From the NCBI GenBank assembly GCA_949282265.1, contig CASDOZ010000018.1:1-42997 (forward strand): a DNA stretch of 42,997 nt, given 5' to 3'. Origin of the DNA: an uncultured Bacteroidales bacterium. Its GTDB lineage: Bacteria > Bacteroidota > Bacteroidia > Bacteroidales > Paludibacteraceae. Of the stretch, positions 9,734 through 18,482 are shown one piece after another. A program made the translations under genes and the position numbers. A model generated the notes under the pieces. That model saw nothing but the letters and a program-made list of their open reading frames with translations, did no database searches and had not been told where the DNA came from. Position 1 is the first letter of the stretch. Each line of letters begins with the position of its first letter.

Positions 9734-10993
9734 ATGCAACAAAACAATTTGAAATACAACACATTACAGTTCATCAAATACACCAATGTAGCAGGAGCAC
9801 TATATATAATAGCAACCATAATATTTAACAATTTTACTATTCATCAATATGGCTACTATGTCTTTTTCCTTTCATACATTGCGGAATTCATTATCGATAA
9901 GCGATGGCAAACATTCAAATTCACAAAAACACATATCTACTATTTAGGTATGGTTCTATTTTTCATATTGCCATTACTTTATTACCCTTTTGACACCACA
10001 ACCTATTTTAAACTGCTGATTGAAAAAAGATATCCTTTATTAGGAATCGGAATTATCGGATTTTTCGGCCTGAATGACAAATATAAACTCAACTATTTCT
10101 TAAACACAATCATTATCTCAGCTGTTACTGTTATCCTATATTTGATCATCTTCAAAGTCGGTATTATAAATTTCATAACAAGGCCAGATAGAGATGTCCT
10201 ATTTACATTAGGCCGTACAGAAGCGGTAAACCTGCATATGATGTTCAACTTCTACCTTAATCTATCCCTTATTAGCATTTGGTACATGATTTCACGCTCA
10301 TGGCAACAAACAAAACCAATAAACCGTATATTGTATATTAGTGCCATGACACTCATTTTTTTCATTCTGTATTTATCAGAAGGACGGAGTGGTTTTCTTG
10401 CGGGGATTCTGTTAATGTGTGCATTTGTCTTTTTCGAAATTTGGAAAAGAAAACGAACACTAAGTTTATTGCTTGCATTATTGATTCCTTTTATATTAGT
10501 CCTTTTCGCCAGTGGACATAAACGCATATCAAAAGAATCTTTTCAGGAAGAACCCCGCTTGTTCCTCTGGGAAGCTGCAACCGAAGTTATTGAAGAAAGC
10601 CCTGTATGGGGCAATGGGATAAGCCGCGCACAAGAAAAATACGACACAATAAGAAACATGTATGAAACACCAGAATACAGACATCATTGGCATGAAGTTT
10701 ACCATGCCAGACTAATAGACTGCCATAATCAATATCTGCAAATCATCATGGAATTTGGTGTATTAGGTATATTATTTGTCATTTTCCTTTATTGTTATCC
10801 TTTTTTTATAGCAGAACCCCGTCGGAAACTATTATCCTTTTTCATATTGGCCCTATGCGCATACCAATCAATATTCGATATGTTTATCACGGGGCCGTTT
10901 TGTCTTATATTTTGTTTTTTGACCCTACTTTTACTTCGTATGGAAAATAATATTGATATAGGAGGAGAAGAAAAAATAATCAAGCAGGAATAA
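9734..10993 (+). CDS. O-antigen ligase/polymerase (WaaL/Wzy family) membrane protein
   Basis: A 419-residue integral membrane protein with about ten to twelve hydrophobic helices and the Wzy_C features of O-antigen ligases. These include the S-E-G-R-S-G-F-L-A-G segment, a large periplasmic loop at about residues 255-335 with W-G-N-G-I, and a conserved histidine (about H331) in C-H-N-Q-Y-L-Q just before a Gly-rich helix. Such proteins either join undecaprenyl-linked O-antigen to lipid A-core (WaaL) or polymerise repeat units (Wzy); sequence alone rarely separates these. As the last gene of the operon, next to core-type kinase and glycosyltransferases, ligase is my preferred reading. It ends 14 bp from the convergent heptosyltransferase-like gene. 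Confidence 0.85.
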   Translation: MQQNNLKYNTLQFIKYTNVAGALYIIATIIFNNFTIHQYGYYVFFLSYIAEFIIDKRWQTFKFTKTHIYYLGMVLFFILPLLYYPFDTTTYFKLLIEKRYPLLGIGIIGFFGLNDKYKLNYFLNTIIISAVTVILYLIIFKVGIINFITRPDRDVLFTLGRTEAVNLHMMFNFYLNLSLISIWYMISRSWQQTKPINRILYISAMTLIFFILYLSEGRSGFLAGILLMCAFVFFEIWKRKRTLSLLLALLIPFILVLFASGHKRISKESFQEEPRLFLWEAATEVIEESPVWGNGISRAQEKYDTIRNMYETPEYRHHWHEVYHARLIDCHNQYLQIIMEFGVLGILFVIFLYCYPFFIAEPRRKLLSFFILALCAYQSIFDMFITGPFCLIFCFLTLLLLRMENNIDIGGEEKIIKQE

Positions 10994-11007
10994 ACGATAT
11001 CCAACGA

Positions 11008-12039
11008 TTATTTCACCAAGAACTTTTCGACCTTTCCAACTATCGTTTCGGGAGTTATATTATGCAGGCAGGCATAATCACCGCGCCGGCATGGCTTGTT
11101 GCCGAACACGGAGCATGGACGGCATGGCAAATCCAATTGCACCGCATCTTCCATGGACTGTTTCCAGCCAAGAAAGCCGGCAAACGGATGGGTTGCCCCC
11201 CAAACACTGACCACAGGTGTACCTACCAACGATGCCAAATGCATATTGGCAGAATCCATCGAAAGCATTACATCCAGACGGCTCATTGACAACAAGTCTT
11301 GTTGTAAAGTCTGGTTTCCTGCACATAAAACTATGTTCGAGTAACGTTGCGACCATTCTTCCAACACGGGAATGTCCTCTTTTCCACCGTACAAAAAAAC
11401 ACGGGTATCTGCTCGGGCAGACAAAGCTGCAACAACCTGCTTCATGAGTTCTGACGGATATGTTTTTCCGGCATGTTTTGCAAAAGGTGCCACACCAACC
11501 CAAAACGGTTCTTTTTTAACTGCCGGCATTGACGGAACCAATGCCGGAACATCAAGTCCCTGCGGTATAATCGAAGTAAATAAATCCATTTTCAGGGTAA
11601 AACTCAAATGTTGGAAAACCTGTGCATAACGTTCAAAACTTGTCGGCAATTGGCGCAAACATTTATTTCCTGCATGCGTCAGACGTCGTTTAGCCGACCG
11701 CCCTTTATCAATCACAGCCACCTTCTTTCCTGCCAATCGGAAACGCAAACACAGGTATTTTGTCCGCAGGACATCATGCAAATCAGCAACCATATCAAAA
11801 TTTTCCTGACGCAACTCCGCATACAGGTTGCCTAATTTCCCAATACTGTCATAAGCCTGCACATCTATTCCCTTAAAACGAATATTACGCGGCGCGTACT
11901 CATAAAAAGGAGCAAAAAAATCCCTGCTGGCCACAGTAATATCCAAATCGGGATATGACTGTGCCAAAGCATAGACCACGGGAACCGTCATTGCCACATC
12001 GCCCATGGCCGAAAAGCGAAGGATTAAAATCTTGCTCAA
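11008..12039 (-). CDS. Glycosyltransferase family 9 (heptosyltransferase-like)
   Basis: A 343-residue GT-B fold enzyme of the ADP-heptose:LPS heptosyltransferase family (GT9). The N-terminus I-L-I-L-R-F-S-A-M-G-D is typical. The C-terminal donor site shows S-M-D-S-A-N-M-H-L-A-S followed by G-T-P-V-V-S-V-W-G-A-T-H-P. A Cys-rich end (P-C-R-P-C, K-P-C-R-R-G-D-Y-A-C) is seen in many Bacteroidales members. The start codon is TTG at 12039; no ATG is available between it and the upstream stop, and the fold begins immediately. It lies 11 bp after the DUF4254 gene, a pairing that suggests shared work in LPS core assembly. It is the last gene of the minus-strand operon. The true sugar donor is not certain. 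Confidence 0.9.
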   Translation of the reverse strand: MSKILILRFSAMGDVAMTVPVVYALAQSYPDLDITVASRDFFAPFYEYAPRNIRFKGIDVQAYDSIGKLGNLYAELRQENFDMVADLHDVLRTKYLCLRFRLAGKKVAVIDKGRSAKRRLTHAGNKCLRQLPTSFERYAQVFQHLSFTLKMDLFTSIIPQGLDVPALVPSMPAVKKEPFWVGVAPFAKHAGKTYPSELMKQVVAALSARADTRVFLYGGKEDIPVLEEWSQRYSNIVLCAGNQTLQQDLLSMSRLDVMLSMDSANMHLASLVGTPVVSVWGATHPFAGFLGWKQSMEDAVQLDLPCRPCSVFGNKPCRRGDYACLHNITPETIVGKVEKFLVK

Positions 12040-12050
12040 TTTGCCTACAT

Positions 12051-12662
12051 TTATGATGTTTTTCCGTATAGCACAGGATTCAACATCGGATCATTATACA
12101 TTTTCATCTGCTTGTACACTTTCATGATCCGGCTACCTTCCGCGTATGCATCCAACAACTGAGTGATGGCAGTCATCAAATCCGTCCGCTGTTCCAACAA
12201 GACATGCAATTTCTCCGAACATTTCCGGATATGTTCCGCATCCGTATCGGTCCGCTCTGTTTCCTTGCGCATGTGGTATATTTTCAGATACAAAATGGAC
12301 AAGCGGTCTATAGCCCATGCAGGACTTTCCGTATTGATTTTCGCGTCCGGCAATGGATTGACAGAATGGTATTGTTCCCAAAAATAGCTGTCTATCAACT
12401 CCACCAAATCCGTCCTGTCCTGATTCGATTTGTCGATACGGCGCTTCAATTGCAAAGCTGCTTCCGGCCGGATATTCGGATCACGGATAATGTCCTCCAA
12501 ATGCCACTGCACCGTGTCAATCCAATTTTTTAGATACAGATAATATTCAATGCTTTTCTCCGGATAGGGATTCCGTATGGACTCATCCACATTATCTGTT
12601 TGATGGTATGTCTGGATCGATGCCTCAAAGATAGCATCACATTTTTCTACAAAAGTCATCAT
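12051..12662 (-). CDS. DUF4254 family protein
   Basis: A 203-residue soluble, mostly helical protein without signal peptide. It matches the DUF4254 pattern: an N-terminal F-V-E-K-C-D-x-I-F with later N-P-Y-P-x-x-S-I-E-Y-Y-L-Y-L-K-N-W-I-D-T-V-Q-W-H-L-E-D-I-I-R-D-P region, A-W-A-I-D-R-L-S-I-L-Y-L-K-I-Y-H-M-R, and a C-terminal end in M-Y-N-D-P-x-L-N-P. Its function is unknown. In Bacteroidota it is typically found next to GT9 enzymes, as here, so a helper role in LPS or glycan transfer is an inference from context. The start could be 12662 or 12659 (M-M-T-F). It lies 26 bp after the Wzi-like gene. Confidence 0.88.
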   Translation of the reverse strand: MMTFVEKCDAIFEASIQTYHQTDNVDESIRNPYPEKSIEYYLYLKNWIDTVQWHLEDIIRDPNIRPEAALQLKRRIDKSNQDRTDLVELIDSYFWEQYHSVNPLPDAKINTESPAWAIDRLSILYLKIYHMRKETERTDTDAEHIRKCSEKLHVLLEQRTDLMTAITQLLDAYAEGSRIMKVYKQMKMYNDPMLNPVLYGKTS

Positions 12663-12688
12663 ATTCAATTAGTTTCTATTGTGTTTCA

Positions 12689-14107
12689 TCAGTATTTCCA
12701 TATCAACCCACGTTTGGCGACACATATTGCACAGCCGAACGAATTGCCGAACTGCGTTCCGAAATCTGCCCCAATGGACAATCCGAAATCCAATCCCCAT
12801 AATTTCGAGAAATGTTTCTCCACGTTCAGCATAATGGCCGTATTTTCACTACGGGATGGCACAGAGTACGTCCCATAATTTCTTGCATACGAAGCCATCA
12901 ACTTATATTTATACGAAAAAACATCACCCATCAAGCCAACATAATGTACTTGTGCGCGGTTATTCAAAGTATAAGTTTCACCGCCAGCATTATACACCGG
13001 CGACGTGATAAACGGTGTCCCTATGGTACGGTAATAATGGTTCCAGCCGTTCCGGTAAATCGTATTGTAAAAATAAGAATCAGCCCCTCCGAAAACAAGG
13101 CCATCCAAATCATGAAACGGACCGGACTGGTCTGTCGTATTTATATATTCATATATCACCTTGCTGACAAAGGGCGTCCATGACTGCTCAAAAGCAATAC
13201 CCCACACGCCATCCGGCCAGTTCATCGACCTCCACATAAACCGTATAGGGCCATCTTCAAACAAAGTCTGCCAATAAGCATGAATTTTCCATCTGTCGAA
13301 CTTCACTTCCAAGGCCATTTGCTGCGACCCGATGTGGTTTCCCAAAGCATTTATCTGGTCGTTACTCATGATTCCGCCAGATTTGGCACGAAATATAGCC
13401 CAGAAATCGCCAAATGAATGTCCTAAATCACCATACACAGGTGAGATACCTCCCCATTGGGCTACATGATGGAATTCATAGCTTATATTCACCGGCAGAC
13501 GGCCACCGATACGGCCACCCAAGAACTTATGATGCAACAATGCGTTAGTCACATAAACATTGTCCGTGAACCATGCATGGGTCAATCCTCCTTTTATCTC
13601 CAAATAGCCCCAAGTGAAAGGAACGACAGCAAAATCTTCTATGCCGACCGTAATGCGCGGCATAGGACGTGCATTTTTTGAAAACAAGAAACCGCCACTC
13701 GACAAATCAGGATCTTGGTTGCCCCACGTGTCCGGTTTAATGCCGACCGTAAAATCGAAAACCGACAAACGCACTTTGGCATACGCCTCCTGCACAAACG
13801 CACGGACACCATCCGCATCGGCTTGTCCTATTGCTTCCAGACCAAAACCGTAATCATACCAACGTTGCGGCGACGACAAGCCTTTTTCTATTTTTGCTGA
13901 AAGATTTGCGCTATGCGGACGTGCGGAAACCGTTCCATAGCGGTTGGTCTGTAGCCAAAACGGCAAGAATTCCCCGGAAGACGTATAACCTTCCAAACCG
14001 ACACGATAACAAATCGAATCCGTTTGTGCGAAAACCACCATAGAAAACAGTGCTATTATGGCACAACATACCGCTTTCCGTATCCTATTTCCAACTGTAC
14101 AAATCAT
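12689..14107 (-). CDS. Wzi-family capsule assembly outer-membrane protein
   Basis: A 472-residue predicted outer-membrane beta-barrel. It has a basic N-terminus, a hydrophobic signal segment ending at V-F-A-Q (about residue 28), then alternating polar and aromatic stretches throughout, ending in an aromatic residue. The opening E-G-Y-T-S-S-G-E-F-L-P-F-W-L-Q-T-N-R-Y-G is the hallmark of the Bacteroidota branch of the Wzi/capsule-assembly family. E. coli Wzi is a lectin-like barrel that attaches capsule to the cell surface; a similar surface-glycan anchoring or export role is inferred here. The gene overlaps the 3' end of the kelch gene by 23 bp, so the two are probably translationally coupled. 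Confidence 0.85.
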   Translation of the reverse strand: MICTVGNRIRKAVCCAIIALFSMVVFAQTDSICYRVGLEGYTSSGEFLPFWLQTNRYGTVSARPHSANLSAKIEKGLSSPQRWYDYGFGLEAIGQADADGVRAFVQEAYAKVRLSVFDFTVGIKPDTWGNQDPDLSSGGFLFSKNARPMPRITVGIEDFAVVPFTWGYLEIKGGLTHAWFTDNVYVTNALLHHKFLGGRIGGRLPVNISYEFHHVAQWGGISPVYGDLGHSFGDFWAIFRAKSGGIMSNDQINALGNHIGSQQMALEVKFDRWKIHAYWQTLFEDGPIRFMWRSMNWPDGVWGIAFEQSWTPFVSKVIYEYINTTDQSGPFHDLDGLVFGGADSYFYNTIYRNGWNHYYRTIGTPFITSPVYNAGGETYTLNNRAQVHYVGLMGDVFSYKYKLMASYARNYGTYSVPSRSENTAIMLNVEKHFSKLWGLDFGLSIGADFGTQFGNSFGCAICVAKRGLIWKY

Positions 14108-15059
14108 TCAAGACTGCTCCATTTTTATCAGCTCCCAAGCCGAAATAACCTTTACCATCAATGCAAAAACTGATAGCATTTTCACGTCCGCCATTCGGCA
14201 AATAGCCACGCAGACGCCATGTGTCGCTATTGACGTCATATTCCATCAAACCGTCATAAAACTCTTCACGTGTTTCCGTACCGCCAAAAAACCGGCCGCC
14301 AATCACATAAATACAGTTATTCACGGCTGTTGAAGTAGCCAAAACACGACCGCGTCCGGGCAAACTGCTTTTTTTGTGCCATTCTTCCGTTTTAGGAACA
14401 AATTCCCACCAATCATTCAGGTTATACGTATTAAAACCGGTTCCTGCAAAACAACGACTCCCGACAGAACATCCCGTTGCTGCCATACGGGCATAAATTT
14501 TCCCATCTCCGCATTTTGTCCATTCACCAGTTTCCGTATCATACTTATATGTATCAGAGGAAAATCCATCAAAAAATCCTAAGCCCACATAAATACATTT
14601 ACCTGCAACAAACGAGACAGCACCATCGGTTTGTCTTGTCGGGAAATCGGCCTTGCGCTCCCACGTTGCCGTCACGGGGTCATAGCACCACCAGTCGCGC
14701 AAATAACATGAATCCACATAAACACGGCCATTGAACCCGAGGCCGGCATATAATTTTCCATCGCATGACGCGGCAAGCGCTTTCACGCGTGCCTTGAATG
14801 GCAGACGCGCCAACTCCGTCCATGTGTCCGTCTGCGGATCATATTGCCAAAAATCATTCAGATAACCGGTAGTTTTCACTCCCGTGCGTCCACACAACAC
14901 GTAGGCCTTGCCATCCAACACCGCCGATGCAGCCGATGCACGTCCACGCGGAAGCGGGGAACATGCCGTAAACGTAACCGGATTTTCCGGCTCCAAGGGC
15001 TTACATGCGAACAAGATTATGCCCGACAACGCCAAAAATATGTACGTTTTTACTTTCAT
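14085..15059 (-). CDS. Kelch-repeat lipoprotein
   Basis: A 324-residue predicted lipoprotein with a short signal peptide and lipobox ending L-F-A-C (C19). Six kelch-type repeats fill the rest, each with the D-x-W-x-Y-D-P-x-T-x-T-W pattern preceded by a G-x-x-Y-x-x-x-G strand. Six blades would form a closed beta-propeller, as in N-acetylneuraminate epimerase NanM. Lipidation and the lack of other domains suggest a periplasmic or surface-anchored propeller. It overlaps the flippase gene by 4 bp and the Wzi-like gene by 23 bp, so all three are probably translated together. A role as a sugar mutarotase or as a scaffold in glycan export is possible but not shown. Confidence 0.85.
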   Translation of the reverse strand: MKVKTYIFLALSGIILFACKPLEPENPVTFTACSPLPRGRASAASAVLDGKAYVLCGRTGVKTTGYLNDFWQYDPQTDTWTELARLPFKARVKALAASCDGKLYAGLGFNGRVYVDSCYLRDWWCYDPVTATWERKADFPTRQTDGAVSFVAGKCIYVGLGFFDGFSSDTYKYDTETGEWTKCGDGKIYARMAATGCSVGSRCFAGTGFNTYNLNDWWEFVPKTEEWHKKSSLPGRGRVLATSTAVNNCIYVIGGRFFGGTETREEFYDGLMEYDVNSDTWRLRGYLPNGGRENAISFCIDGKGYFGLGADKNGAVLNDLYSWK

Positions 15060-16552
15060 TTGAAATATTTTCCGACAACAGGTAAATTACGCAGCGGGAA
15101 ATCGCGCCTGACCACAAGCACGATATACGCAAATAACAAAACCGTGCTCAAAGCATAGTTCAGCCAAACATAAGGCGTAACCACATAATAATGGACTGCC
15201 AGTAGCAACAAAGCCACAACAGTGTACAAAGCCAGCGATTTCAGGTCGTATGGGATTTTCATGTATTTCTGTCCGATAAAATACGAAGCCAGCATCATGA
15301 CAAAATAGCAAACGAACGATGCCCATGCTGAGGCCATATAACTATATCGGGGCACGAACAACACGTTTACGATAATGGTTATGACACAACCCAACAACGA
15401 AAAATATGCGCCGTATTGCGTTTTGTCGGTCAACTTGTACCACAACGACAAATTGAAAAATACGCCTTGGAAAATGTATGCGAACAGCACGACCGGCACA
15501 ACCCGCAACCCAGACCAATAATCGCTCCGGATAATCAATTTGAAAATATCCAGATAGAAAATCATGCCGAGCAGTATCAGGAACGAGAATATCACAAAAT
15601 ATTTCATGGCAGCGGCATAAGCGGCCGGACTGTTCTTGTCCTGGTGCTGTGCAAAAATGAACGGTTCATAAGCATAACGGAAAGCCTGCGTGAACATCAT
15701 CATGACCATGGAAATCTTGAAACAGGCACCGTAAATTCCCAACTGTCCGGCGGCATATTCCTTGTCGGTAAACAGGAACGGGAATATGATTTTGTCCACC
15801 GTCTGGTTCATTATGCCGGCAATGCCCATAACCAGCAACGGCAAGGAATAGGCAAGTATCTTTTTCAGCAGCCTGAAATCCGGCTTGAACGTAGCCTCCA
15901 AAATATCCGGCAGCAAAGCCAAGGTTACCAAACCGGTAGAGAACAGATTGGCCACAAACACGTAACCGACACCGTAAGACGGGTCATAAAACCAATCGAC
16001 CGTCTGCGGCGCTTTTTGCATAAGCCACGGGCAAACGACCAGAAAGAAAATATTCAGCAGGATATTGACCAATATCATGAACAGTTTCAAGGCCGCGAAC
16101 TTGATAGGCCGCCGCTTGTAACGCAAATATGCAAAAGGAATACAGCCGAAGGCATCCATGCTGACCACGACGCCCAGCATGGCGATAAATTCCGCATGTG
16201 CAGGATAACCCAGCACATTGGCCAAAGGCTGGGCAAACAGGACACAGCAAACGGCAAAAACCAACGACGTGGAACCGACCGAAAACATGGTGGTCCCGTA
16301 AACGCGGGGCACATCGGCGCCTTCCTTGTTGGCAAAACGGAAAAAGCCCGTTTCCATGCCATAAGTCAGAATGACAAGCAACAAGGCCGTCCAAGCATAC
16401 AGGTTGGTTACAATGCCGTAGTCCGACGATTGTTCCAACACGAAAGTATAGAGCGGGACCAGCAGCCAGTTAAGGAACTTGCCGACAATACTGCTCATGC
16501 CGTAAATTGCCGTTTCCTTGGCCAAAGTCCGCATTTGTTTTCCTGCAACCAT
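15056..16552 (-). CDS. Wzx-type oligosaccharide flippase (MATE/MOP superfamily)
   Basis: A 498-residue polytopic membrane protein with about fourteen hydrophobic helices. The N-terminus L-A-K-E-T-A-I-Y-G-M-S-S-I-V-G-K-F-L-N-W is typical of Bacteroidales lipopolysaccharide biosynthesis flippases (RfbX/Wzx). These move undecaprenyl-linked oligosaccharides from the cytoplasmic to the periplasmic side of the inner membrane, supplying substrate to a ligase or polymerase such as the one ending at 10993. The ATG at 16552 gives the expected N-terminus; an internal ATG at 16534 is also possible. It heads the minus-strand operon and has a -7 promoter box 72 bp upstream. The last four bases overlap the kelch gene start. 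Confidence 0.92.
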   Translation of the reverse strand: MVAGKQMRTLAKETAIYGMSSIVGKFLNWLLVPLYTFVLEQSSDYGIVTNLYAWTALLLVILTYGMETGFFRFANKEGADVPRVYGTTMFSVGSTSLVFAVCCVLFAQPLANVLGYPAHAEFIAMLGVVVSMDAFGCIPFAYLRYKRRPIKFAALKLFMILVNILLNIFFLVVCPWLMQKAPQTVDWFYDPSYGVGYVFVANLFSTGLVTLALLPDILEATFKPDFRLLKKILAYSLPLLVMGIAGIMNQTVDKIIFPFLFTDKEYAAGQLGIYGACFKISMVMMMFTQAFRYAYEPFIFAQHQDKNSPAAYAAAMKYFVIFSFLILLGMIFYLDIFKLIIRSDYWSGLRVVPVVLFAYIFQGVFFNLSLWYKLTDKTQYGAYFSLLGCVITIIVNVLFVPRYSYMASAWASFVCYFVMMLASYFIGQKYMKIPYDLKSLALYTVVALLLLAVHYYVVTPYVWLNYALSTVLLFAYIVLVVRRDFPLRNLPVVGKYFK

Positions 16553-16623
16553 TTCCTAATTGAAAAAAGCAGCAAAGCCGCAATACTTGCCCGCGACTTT
16601 GCCCGTTGTTTCATTAACGGCCG

Positions 16624-16631
16624 CAAAGATA
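16624..16631 (-). promoter_or_regulatory. Bacteroidales -7 box for the flippase operon
   Basis: On the minus strand TATCTTTG matches TAnnTTTG. The -33 region at the expected spacing reads CCTG, a weak match to TTTG. It lies 72 bp before the flippase start. Confidence 0.6.
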
Positions 16632-16771
16632 AGAAATAAAAATGGAAAAACAGGTTTATAACCGACAGAAGCAGCTAACATGCAGATTCTGAACTGGAAA
16701 TGCCAAATGGAATAATAGCCCGGCAGCGGTTAAACAAATCTAACAGTTTTGCTATCGCAACCAGTTCCCTG

Positions 16772-18221
16772 CTATTGTCCCAATCGGGATAATGCCCTTT
16801 TTGCATCAACATCTCCCTGCTCGGCAGCTTTACGATACCAATAAACTGCCTGCTTAAAATCCATAGGCACACCATCGCCATTCTCATAACAAACGCCCAA
16901 ATTAAATTGCGCTTCAGCACCTCCCTTCCAAGCCGCCTTACGAAACCAAGAAACAGCCTCCTCATAATCCTGCATCACGCCATCACCGTAATAATAACAC
17001 ACACCCAAATTATATTGTGCGTCAGCATTTCCCTGATCGGCGGCTTTACGATACCAATAGACTGCCTGTGTATAGTCTTGGGAAACACCAGCACCATTAG
17101 CGTAACATGCACCCAAATTATATTGCGCACTTGAATTTCCCTGTTCGGCAGCTTTACGATACCAGTAAACTGCCTGCGTATAGTCTTTGGACACGCCATT
17201 GCCGAAATAGTAACAAACTCCCAACAACGATTGTGCTGTAGCTTCTCCCTGCTCGGCAGCTTTACGAAACCAATAAACTGCCTGCGTATAATCTTGAGGA
17301 ACGCCATGAAAGTTTACATAACACAAACCCAATCTCAATTGCGCATCAGCATCTCCCTGTTCGGCGGCTTTACGATACCAAGAAGCAGCTTGTATATAGT
17401 CTTGAGAAACTCCATTGCCATTTTCGTAGCAGACACCTAAATTATATTGTGCCATAGCATTCCCTTGATCAGCTGCTTTACGATACCAAGAAACCGCCTG
17501 TGTATAGTCTTGAGTAACTCCTTTGCCAACATAGTAACAAATCCCCAAACTATATTGCGCCATAGCATCTCCCTGCTTCGGCAGCTTTACGATACCAAAA
17601 GACCGCCTGTGTATAGTCTTGAGCAACTCCTTCACCAACCTCGTAACAAACTCCCAACATCGATTGCGATGTAGCTTCTCCCTGTTCAGCGGCTTTACGA
17701 AACCAATAAACTGCCTGCGTATAATCTTGAGATACACCATAACCGAAATAGTAGTAGCGCCCCATATTACATTGTGCCATAGCAACCCCCTGCTCAGCGG
17801 CTTTACGACACAAAGATACCGCCTGCATATAGTCTTGGGGGACACCATAACCGTTTTCGTAACAAACACCTAAACCTAACTGCGCATTGGTATTTCCCTG
17901 TTCAGCAGCTTTACGATACCAATAAACAGCCTGCGCATAGTCTTGGGAAACAACAATACCATTATAGTAATAAACACCCAATAAACATTGCGCATCTACA
18001 TTTCCCTGCTCTGCTGCTTTACAATACCAATAAATTGCCTGCGTATAGTCCTGGGAAACACCAGTGCCATACTCATAATAAACTCCCAATGTTAATTGCG
18101 CATCAGTATCTCCTTGTTCGGCGGCCTGTTCAATTTGCTGGAGAGTTTCTTGATCAACTTGTGCTTTTACATTTCCAACAAACAGTAATGCAAGGCCTAT
18201 TACCAACAAATAATTCTTCAT
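16772..18221 (-). CDS. Sel1-like tetratricopeptide repeat protein, frameshifted
   Basis: A secreted or periplasmic solenoid protein. It has a signal peptide (M-K-N-Y-L-L-V-I-G-L-A-L-L-F-V-G, ending near K-A-Q) and about twelve 36-residue Sel1 repeats with the consensus G-D-A-x-A-Q-x-N-L-G-V-C-Y-x-x-G-x-G-V-x-Q-D-Y-T-Q-A-V-x-W-Y-R-K-A-A-E-Q. The frame opened at 18221 runs to a stop at 17550. The same repeat series continues in another frame from about 17575 to a stop at 16772. One extra T (plus strand, 17577-17578) compared with every other copy of the C-T-C-G-G-C-A-G segment explains this. Without it the protein would have 482 residues. It may be a real frameshift or a sequencing error. Sel1 proteins usually act as protein-interaction scaffolds; the partner is unknown. 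Confidence 0.82.
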
Positions 18222-18335
18222 GATATTTTTTAAATTAATTTCTCCTACTTGAATTAATCAGGTTTCCAAATACAAGGTCAGCATAACGCTTCTTTAAAAC
18301 AATATGTCCGGAAACGGGTGAACCGTCTCCGCTTG

Positions 18336-18366
18336 CAAAAGTAGCGAAAAAATAAAATATAACAAA
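18336..18366 (-). promoter_or_regulatory. Bacteroidales promoter for the Sel1-repeat gene
   Basis: On the minus strand TTTG (18366-18363), a 19-bp spacer and TACTTTTG (18343-18336) match both consensus elements. The predicted leader is about 110 nt. The rest of 18222-18482 shows no gene. Confidence 0.72.
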
Positions 18367-18482
18367 TAGGTTTTAAAACAGTGGAAATAACAATGGAGGC
18401 AGTGAGACCTTATGACCGCTTGCCGGACAAAAAAACGGTGCAAAAACAGCCGCGTTGTCCCTATCCGGCGGCACAATGCCGC

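Noticed and set aside
15416-16639. 407-residue plus-strand frame opposite the flippase
   Set aside because: His/Gln/Arg-rich composition typical of antisense reading of a membrane protein gene; no domain.
16772-17550. Separate second Sel1 gene
   Set aside because: No signal peptide or start context; the repeats continue in register with the upstream gene after one inserted base, so it is one gene with a frameshift.
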